The notes under the pieces were generated by a model. It did no database searches, was not told the origin of the DNA, and saw only the letters and a program-made list of their open reading frames with translations. DNA of 64,000 nt. Origin: an uncultured Roseicyclus sp. GTDB taxonomy: Bacteria > Pseudomonadota > Alphaproteobacteria > Rhodobacterales > Rhodobacteraceae. This document shows, piece by piece, positions 58,566 to 64,000 of the stretch (positions within the stretch are counted from its first letter, which is position 1; every line of letters begins with the position of its first letter). The position numbers were made by a program, and so were the translations under genes. The stretch lies in the NCBI GenBank assembly GCA_947500415.1, contig CANMRT010000003.1:124001-188000 (forward strand), written 5' to 3'.

Positions 58566-60382
58566 TCCTCAACCACTTCTTCTTCCGGAGCAGACTCTTC
58601 CGCCCCAATCGACCCACCCAAAAGCTGCGCGATTTCCGCCGCCCGCGCCCGCTCTGCCGCCGCCGCAGCGGCAAGCGCGTCTATCGCGGCCTGATCCGGC
58701 GTTGCGACCACATCAGTCCAAGACCCGTCAATCAAAACCGGGACGGCGACTTCTCGTTCAGGCCACCGCTCGGGCACAAGACGGAAACTCACGATGCGCT
58801 CTGCCAGATCAGCGCGCCCCTCGCCAATGAAACCGCCCCAGGGGCCATCCAGCAGCAAATCCTCGCTGATCAGCACGCCGCCGCGCACACGGTAGTCGGC
58901 GACGATGCGGTCAAATTCCGTGGCCCCGCTCAAGTCATCTGAGTTACGCGCCAGCCCCGGTAGGTCGATGCCCGACAACGTGCCAAGGCCCAGCAGCAGA
59001 TCACCCTCCGCCTCTAGCCCGTCGAGGATGGTATGAAGATCATCCCCCACACCCAAAAACTCGACCGACGCCGAACCGCGCCCCTCAAATGTCGCCTCGC
59101 CGAAGACATGCTCCAGCAACGGCGCGACTTGGGCGTTGGCCAGCAACAGATCACCGCCAACCGAAAGCCCGCCGCGGCCATTCACAACAAACTCGCCCGC
59201 CAACTGCCCCTCAGCCACACCAACTCGCGCGATGTCGAGGACAAGACGCCCACGGTCAAGCGACGCGCGCACATCCAGCGCGTCCAGCGTCATGGGCCCG
59301 ATGTCCAGCGTCTCTGCCCGCACGGTTAGGTCAGCATCCACCGTGAACAACCCGCTCACGTCGTAAGGCACACGGGACCATTCACCATCAGACGCGATTT
59401 CGCCCAGATCCAGCGCCTCAGCCAGGCCAATCTGGCCACCAGTGATGGTACCGCGCAGCAGCGGGCGATCCTCACCTGGCACCAGATCAAGCGCCGCATT
59501 CAGCCGTGTCTCTCCTAGGGCGACAAGTCCATCGCGAAGGTGCAGCGACCCACCCTCCGCCAGTGTGACCTCTCCGTCCACGGCGAACTCATTGCCGGCC
59601 AGACGCAAGACAAACTCCGGCACCTCGCGGCCCAACACCTGTGCCAATGGCGCAAGATCGCTGGCCCGTAGGTCGAGCGTGCCCTCTGCCCCACCGGCCA
59701 AGGCCGCGCGCCCGTTGAAGCGCAAGCTGCCGTCGGGCCAGACAAGATCCATGCGTAGGGGCTGCGTGTTTCCCTCAAAGAACCGCGCGGCTTGCGTGAT
59801 CGTCCCAGACAGTTCCATCAACGTGCCATGCGCTACACCTGAGGTTGCGAACGCAGCGGAACCGTTTACGCCTTCATCCAGATCGACCGAGGCCGAGACC
59901 TGCCGGATATCCAACGTCGTCTCTGCCGCCTGGTCGAGATACCTTATCCGCCCGCCACGCATCTGGGCCTGCCGCAATACCAGCGGTAACAGAGATTCCT
60001 CACCATTCCGCCACGACATGCGCCCGTCTTCGGCCCGCACCAACGTTAGCTCTGCGCCGCTCAGATCCAGCCGATCCACCGTCCCCTCACCGCCGAACAA
60101 GGCTTGCCAACCCACCTGCAAGACCGCCTCATCGGCTTGCAGTAGTGGCCGCGTTCCGGCCCAATCGGGGTTGGCAACCCGCAGACCCTCAACCGTGATC
60201 ATCAGATCCGGCCAAAGGATCGGGCGCGCGGCGGCCTCGATGGTGATATCGCGACCCGTCGCTTCTTCCAGCCGATCGATAGCCAACTGCGCCAAGCGCT
60301 CGGCGGGCAGCAGTAGGAACACCACAACCACCAAACCCACCAAAACGATGACAGCACCAATTATGCTCAGAAGTAGTCGCAT
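58562..60382 (-). CDS. AsmA-family protein
   Basis: A 606-residue protein with one N-terminal TM anchor (LLSIIGAVIVLVGLVVVVFL) followed by AsmA-type beta-rich repeats (WPDLMITVEGLRVANPDWAG; VDRLDLSGAELTLVRAEDG; LRFNGRAALAGGAEGTLDL; ALDVRASLDRGRLVLDIARV) and an acidic Ala/Glu C-terminal tail. AsmA relatives carry lipids across the periplasm or aid outer-membrane assembly. Upstream gene of the transglycosylase. Confidence 0.88.
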   Translation of the reverse strand: MRLLLSIIGAVIVLVGLVVVVFLLLPAERLAQLAIDRLEEATGRDITIEAAARPILWPDLMITVEGLRVANPDWAGTRPLLQADEAVLQVGWQALFGGEGTVDRLDLSGAELTLVRAEDGRMSWRNGEESLLPLVLRQAQMRGGRIRYLDQAAETTLDIRQVSASVDLDEGVNGSAAFATSGVAHGTLMELSGTITQAARFFEGNTQPLRMDLVWPDGSLRFNGRAALAGGAEGTLDLRASDLAPLAQVLGREVPEFVLRLAGNEFAVDGEVTLAEGGSLHLRDGLVALGETRLNAALDLVPGEDRPLLRGTITGGQIGLAEALDLGEIASDGEWSRVPYDVSGLFTVDADLTVRAETLDIGPMTLDALDVRASLDRGRLVLDIARVGVAEGQLAGEFVVNGRGGLSVGGDLLLANAQVAPLLEHVFGEATFEGRGSASVEFLGVGDDLHTILDGLEAEGDLLLGLGTLSGIDLPGLARNSDDLSGATEFDRIVADYRVRGGVLISEDLLLDGPWGGFIGEGRADLAERIVSFRLVPERWPEREVAVPVLIDGSWTDVVATPDQAAIDALAAAAAAERARAAEIAQLLGGSIGAEESAPEEEVVEE

Positions 60383-60465
60383 CGTGTTTTTGTGCCTTTT
60401 GCCTCTGCCACAGATTAACCAGCCCTACGGCCCGCGCCCATCCCAAACATCGCCCCATGGGCAAG

Positions 60466-60487
60466 GCCCCGCCGAATGCGCCGGGGC
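60466..60487. other. Hairpin in the rimO leader
   Basis: GCCCCG (60466-60471) pairs with CGGGGC (60482-60487), followed by TTTCCC, 36 bases before the rimO start. Could be a leader structure or a weak terminator; no T-tract of length. Confidence 0.25.
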
Positions 60488-60522
60488 TTTCCCATAGGGC
60501 CACGCCGCGTTAGACGGGCGCC

Positions 60523-61890
60523 ATGGTTCAAAACCCGCCCTCCCTTCGCCCCGACCTCGCCCGCGCCGAGGTGCCCGAGGCCACCCGCCCCGGCCAGCCC
60601 CGCATCGGCATGGTCTCCCTCGGTTGTCCCAAAGCATTGGTCGATAGCGAACGCATCCTGACCCGGCTCAGGGCCGAGGGTTATGCGATAAGCCCCGACT
60701 ACGAAGGCGCAGATGCGGTGATCGTGAACACCTGCGGTTTTCTCGACAGCGCCAAGGCCGAAAGCCTCGATGCGATTGGCGAGGCGCTGGAGGCCAACGG
60801 CAAGGTTATCGTCACCGGATGTCTGGGGGCAGAGGCCGACTATATCACTGGCGCGCATCCCAAGGTTCTGGCTGTCACAGGTCCAAATCAATATGAGCAG
60901 GTGCTTGATGCCGTCCACGACGCCGTCCCGCCCGCGCCCGACCCATTCATCGACCTTCTGCCGCCCGCTGGCGTCAAGCTGACGCCCCGCCACTACGCCT
61001 ATCTGAAAATCGCTGAGGGCTGCGATCACAAATGCAAATTCTGCATCATCCCCAACATGCGCGGAACGCTGGCCAGCCGCCCGCAACACGCGATCATCCG
61101 GGAGGCTGAGAAGCTGGTCGAAGCGGGCGTAAAGGAAATCCTTGTCATCAGCCAGGACACCTCCGCCTATGGGACGGACTGGAAAGGCCGCGATGAGAAG
61201 TTTCCAATCCTCAATCTATCCCGGGACTTGTCCACACTGGGCGCTTGGGTTCGCTTGCACTACGTCTATCCCTATCCACATGTCCGCGACCTGATCCCTT
61301 TGATGGCGGATCCGGCCAATGGCCTGTTGCCGTACCTCGACATTCCGTTCCAGCACGCCCATCCCGACACCCTCAAACGCATGGCGCGCCCCGCCGCTGC
61401 GTCCCGCACGCTCGACGAAATCCGTGCGTGGCGGAGCGATTGCCCTGATATCACCCTGCGCTCAACCTTCATCGTCGGCTACCCTGGCGAGACGGAGGAC
61501 GAATTCCAAACGCTGCTCGATTGGTTGGACGAGGCACAGCTCGATCGCGTCGGTTGCTTCCAATACGAAAACGTCGACGGCGCACGGTCCAACGCGCTGC
61601 CCGATCACCTCCCCAACGAGGTCAAACAAGACCGATGGGAGCGTTTCATGGAAAAAGCCCAAGCGATCTCCGAGGCCAAGCTCGCAGCCAAGGTCGGAAA
61701 GACCCTGCAAGTGCTGGTCGATACGGTAGACGAAGAGGGCGCGACTTGTCGCACAACCTCAGACGCACCGGAAATCGACGGCAACCTGTTCATCGACGAA
61801 GGGTTCGAGGCCCTGAACCCCGGCGATCTGGTAAGCGTTGAGGTCGATGAAGCCAGCGACTACGACCTGTGGGGAACGCTGAAAAGCTAA
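60523..61890 (+). CDS. rimO: Ribosomal protein S12 methylthiotransferase RimO
   Basis: Radical-SAM enzyme adding a methylthio group to an aspartate of S12. 455 residues: N-terminal UPF0004 domain with Cys35, Cys71 and Cys100 for the second cluster, radical-SAM triad CDHKCKFC (Cys167, 171, 174) in [17 protein letters not shown], and a C-terminal TRAM domain (~385-455). Length and cysteine spacing match RimO rather than MiaB. Its 3' end overlaps the convergent small secreted-protein gene by four bases. Confidence 0.95.
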   Translation: MVQNPPSLRPDLARAEVPEATRPGQPRIGMVSLGCPKALVDSERILTRLRAEGYAISPDYEGADAVIVNTCGFLDSAKAESLDAIGEALEANGKVIVTGCLGAEADYITGAHPKVLAVTGPNQYEQVLDAVHDAVPPAPDPFIDLLPPAGVKLTPRHYAYLKIAEGCDHKCKFCIIPNMRGTLASRPQHAIIREAEKLVEAGVKEILVISQDTSAYGTDWKGRDEKFPILNLSRDLSTLGAWVRLHYVYPYPHVRDLIPLMADPANGLLPYLDIPFQHAHPDTLKRMARPAAASRTLDEIRAWRSDCPDITLRSTFIVGYPGETEDEFQTLLDWLDEAQLDRVGCFQYENVDGARSNALPDHLPNEVKQDRWERFMEKAQAISEAKLAAKVGKTLQVLVDTVDEEGATCRTTSDAPEIDGNLFIDEGFEALNPGDLVSVEVDEASDYDLWGTLKS

Positions 61891-62237
61891 CGCGGTGTAC
61901 GCGTCAAAAGCTCAAGCCCCGTGCCGTCGTTCCACGTCCCGTGCAGTTCACCATCGGGCATCACGATGTAGAACGCCGGATGGTCGCCGCCCCATTCAAC
62001 AGTCAGCACATCACCGTTCAGCACACCGGTGCCTGAATAATCCGTCCCGACGCTCCAGGCCACGGTAACGGTCCCGTTGCCATTTCCGGAGATCGCAACC
62101 GTTCCTTCATAGGCGGAGCCGTCGGCATTGCGGCCATAGGCGTAGTAGTCGCCGAGGATATGCTGCTGCGCCTGCGCAATGGGCGCTGTTGCAAACAAAG
62201 CTGCGGCAGCAAGCGGTACAAAGGAAAAACGGATCAT
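61887..62237 (-). CDS. Small secreted protein of unknown function
   Basis: A 116-residue exported protein: signal peptide residues 1-23 ([18 protein letters not shown]) then a beta-rich mature domain ([55 protein letters not shown]). The pattern resembles small lipocalin-like or bacterial beta-sandwich domains, but no family is assigned. Confidence 0.7.
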   Translation of the reverse strand: MIRFSFVPLAAAALFATAPIAQAQQHILGDYYAYGRNADGSAYEGTVAISGNGNGTVTVAWSVGTDYSGTGVLNGDVLTVEWGGDHPAFYIVMPDGELHGTWNDGTGLELLTRTPR

Positions 62238-62329
62238 ATAGGCTCTCCATCCGGCAAGGGGTCGCCCCAGCCTGCCACAAAACCGTTAACCAGCGCGACT
62301 GTGGTTTTCCGCTTTCTTGGGCGAGAGTT

Positions 62330-63043
62330 TCAACACCGTTGTGCTGCGACCTGCCGAACGATCCTTACCCTTTCCCGGTTGGGTGGGTGGGTACCAAGCA
62401 GGTTTTCACCGGGATCAGGCAATTGGCTGAAGAATTCCGCCCCCTGCACCGGATCAAAGCCCGCACGGCAAGTGATGATCGTGCCAAGCGCGTCCGCCTC
62501 TAGCTCGGCACTTTGGCTGAATTGGCGTGACCCGACCAGCGCACCCAGATTCGCCGCCTCAATCGCTTCCTCTCGGCTGGCTCCGTTCTGGATGGCGGTA
62601 TTGCCAAAAATCCGCGCACCCCGCTCGGCCGCTGATTGCTGTTGCGCGATGTGCTGTGCAATGTGGTGGGCCGCTTCGTGCCCGATCACGAATGCCAGCT
62701 CATTGTCGCTGCGCACTTCGAAGATCAGCCCAACGGTCAGAATAATCGCAGGTTGACCTGTATCGGGATTGATCGTCTGGAACGCGTTAATCCCAGCGCG
62801 CGGGTCCCGCAGCACCACGATATCAAAGTCGCAATTTTGGCGTGGTGTTTCAGCCCGGCAGACGGCCTCGGCCACAGGCTCCATCCGTTGCGTCACCTCA
62901 ATGGCGCGTGCAACGGACACCGGTACACCACGCTGCGCCGCTGGCGCTTCAGGTATCTCCGCCTCAGACGGCAAAACTGTGGTCGTCGTGGTAACACAGG
63001 CCCCAAGGGAAAGAGAGGCGAGTAGGATCAAGATCAGGCGCAT
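62330..63043 (-). CDS. M48-family metallopeptidase lipoprotein
   Basis: A 237-residue lipoprotein (lipobox LGAC, Cys16) with the zinc motif HEAAH (122-126) in AFVIGHEAAHHIAQH and the downstream Glu in QSAELEADALGT. This fits periplasmic M48 (LoiP/BepA-like) proteases, which handle misassembled outer-membrane proteins. The frame starts at 63073, but ATG 63043 begins the signal. Divergent from the DCC gene. Confidence 0.87.
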   Translation of the reverse strand: MRLILILLASLSLGACVTTTTTVLPSEAEIPEAPAAQRGVPVSVARAIEVTQRMEPVAEAVCRAETPRQNCDFDIVVLRDPRAGINAFQTINPDTGQPAIILTVGLIFEVRSDNELAFVIGHEAAHHIAQHIAQQQSAAERGARIFGNTAIQNGASREEAIEAANLGALVGSRQFSQSAELEADALGTIITCRAGFDPVQGAEFFSQLPDPGENLLGTHPPNRERVRIVRQVAAQRC

Positions 63044-63141
63044 GGGGTCTCCGGTCGAAAAGCGTGACAACAACCGTAACCCGACCGTGCGTGGCGTCCA
63101 GCCCGGATCACTGGTTTGTGGCCACCCGCCGCGGATGTCCT

Positions 63142-63540
63142 ATGTCGCCCCCCATGAAACCAACCGTCATCCTCTTCAACGGGCGCTGCCCAATCTGTGC
63201 CGCTGAGATCGGCCATTACCGAGCAAAGGCCGATGCCCTTGGCGCGCCTCTACGGTTTGAGGATCTGCACAAAACGAACCTGATCCTATGGCACCTGACT
63301 GCGGATCAGGCCAAACGTCGCCTTCATGCACGTCTACCCGATGGCACCCAGATCTCCGGCATCGCAGCTTTTGCAGCCATCTGGGAGCACTTGCCAAGGA
63401 TGCGCTGGCTGTCGCGCGCGGTGCGCCGCCCCATCCTCCGCCCGCTTGCAACCTTCGCCTACGATTGGATAGCCGCCCCCGCGCTTTATCATCTGCATCG
63501 GCGGCGCGAGAGGCTTGGCAAGGCGCCGCCACCTGCCTAG
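63142..63540 (+). CDS. DCC-family (DUF393) protein
   Basis: A ~132-residue protein with the thioredoxin-like DUF393 fold: VILFNGRCPICAAEIGHYRA carries a CxxC in the DxxCxxC position (here N-G-R-C-P-I-C), and 'GTQISGIAAFAAIWEHLPR' and a C-terminal hydrophobic stretch follow. Predicted thiol-disulfide oxidoreductase. Two starts are possible (63142 and 63154); the frame also runs upstream to 63064 but without sense. Confidence 0.8.
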   Translation: MSPPMKPTVILFNGRCPICAAEIGHYRAKADALGAPLRFEDLHKTNLILWHLTADQAKRRLHARLPDGTQISGIAAFAAIWEHLPRMRWLSRAVRRPILRPLATFAYDWIAAPALYHLHRRRERLGKAPPPA

Positions 63541-63549
63541 CCTACCCCC

Positions 63550-63786
63550 ATGTTTACCATTGAACACGAATTCGACGCTACAATCGTCACCCTTGTCGAC
63601 GAAGGCGAAGTGCCCCTGCAAGAAGATGTCATCATTTCCACGTTTGAAGAATGCGTGACCCTACAGCAGGCCGATCCCCGCACCGATCAGATGCGCACGA
63701 TCACCTTGTCGCTGGCACAGGTCCGCGATCTCGCGGCAGCCCTCGACCTTCCGGAAGGCGCCTATCAACTTCAGGGGCCCGACTAG
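63550..63786 (+). CDS. Small conserved-looking protein of unknown function
   Basis: A 78-residue acidic protein (MFTIEHEFDATIVTLVDEGE ... SLAQVRDLAAALDLPEGAYQ). No signal or TM segment. It is nine bases after the DCC gene, so probably the same transcript, and overlaps the convergent DksA-type gene by four bases. Function unknown. Confidence 0.65.
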   Translation: MFTIEHEFDATIVTLVDEGEVPLQEDVIISTFEECVTLQQADPRTDQMRTITLSLAQVRDLAAALDLPEGAYQLQGPD

Positions 63787-63980
63787 CCCGCGCAAGACAC
63801 GCAGCGCGTCACGCATGGGTCTACGCCCAGCCGACCGTGGCCAATGAAATCGCCGCAATCCTCGCAGAAGCCAAACTCTCCCTCGGCCATCCGCGCCAAT
63901 GCCGCCGCAATCGCCCGGTGACGCGCAGCGCGCCGTGCCTCCAACCCTTTCTGCATCGCCTGGCCCTGTAATGCATCCAT
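63783..63980 (-). CDS. DksA/TraR-type zinc-finger protein
   Basis: A 65-residue protein with a four-cysteine zinc finger, CEDCGDFIGHGRLGVDPCVT and CVSC, as in TraR/DksA. The N-terminal helix (LEARRAARHRAIAAALARM) is short compared with DksA, so it is a TraR-like form that may bind the RNA polymerase secondary channel. Start ATG at 63980 lies 20 bases inside the window end; an upstream continuation cannot be excluded. Confidence 0.75.
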   Translation of the reverse strand: MDALQGQAMQKGLEARRAARHRAIAAALARMAEGEFGFCEDCGDFIGHGRLGVDPCVTRCVSCAG

Positions 63981-64000
63981 CCGGCTTAGTCGCCCGACGG

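Overview
The window (64 kb, GC-rich) is ordinary chromosome of a Roseobacter-group / Rhodobacteraceae alphaproteobacterium. Indicators are a GcrA cell-cycle regulator, a short prolyl-tRNA synthetase without the editing insertion, an F1-only atpHAGDC operon, a perM-hdaA-ppk-ppx cluster, phosphatidylcholine synthase, and DUF2125 and extensin-family proteins. The species was not determined. I saw no prophage, IS element, CRISPR array, rRNA or tRNA.

Layout. 0-7 kb: carB, a locally AT-rich patch with a small membrane ORF and a helix-turn-helix regulator ended by a palindromic repeat, an exported trypsin-like protease and two small lipoproteins. 7-16.5 kb (minus strand): a polyphosphate and replication-control block (perM-hdaA-ppk-ppx), a cluster of four tiny exported or membrane peptides, and proS; a hydrolase/isomerase pair lies upstream. 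16.6-24 kb: prs, a membrane protein behind a twin palindromic operator, an H-type lectin gene and the F1 ATP synthase operon. 24-30 kb: YHYH protein, methyltransferase/gloB divergent pair, clpA, M23 peptidase. 30-34 kb: a MotA/TolQ-like channel and a MotB/OmpA-like partner with a very long coiled coil. 34-43 kb: chaC, DUF2125, extensin, tyrC-hisC, priA, fsa, DUF484-xerC. 43-48 kb: acetyltransferase, pcs, suhB, ugpQ, and divergent metR/metF. 48-56 kb: a D-malate/tartrate-type dehydrogenase, a fluoroacetate-dehalogenase-like hydrolase, a thioesterase, argD-argF, a hydrolase, a DMT transporter and a serine hydrolase. 56-64 kb: gcrA, glyoxalase-fold protein, lytic transglycosylase/AsmA, rimO, M48 lipoprotein, DCC protein and a DksA-type zinc finger.

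Most genes are housekeeping: pyrimidine/arginine, histidine, tyrosine and methionine biosynthesis, energy, replication restart and initiation control, chromosome dimer resolution, envelope. Translationally coupled pairs with overlapping stop/start codons are frequent.

The least explained items are (1) the small-peptide cluster at 8488-9381, whose two transcription units share a 19-bp upstream motif; (2) the motor-like MotA/MotB pair with 84-bp tandem repeats; (3) the twin TGAAC-N3-GTTCA operator before an unknown membrane protein; and (4) a 35-codon membrane ORF with its own terminator beside carB. All functional calls come from reading the sequence and from recall of families; no database search was run.
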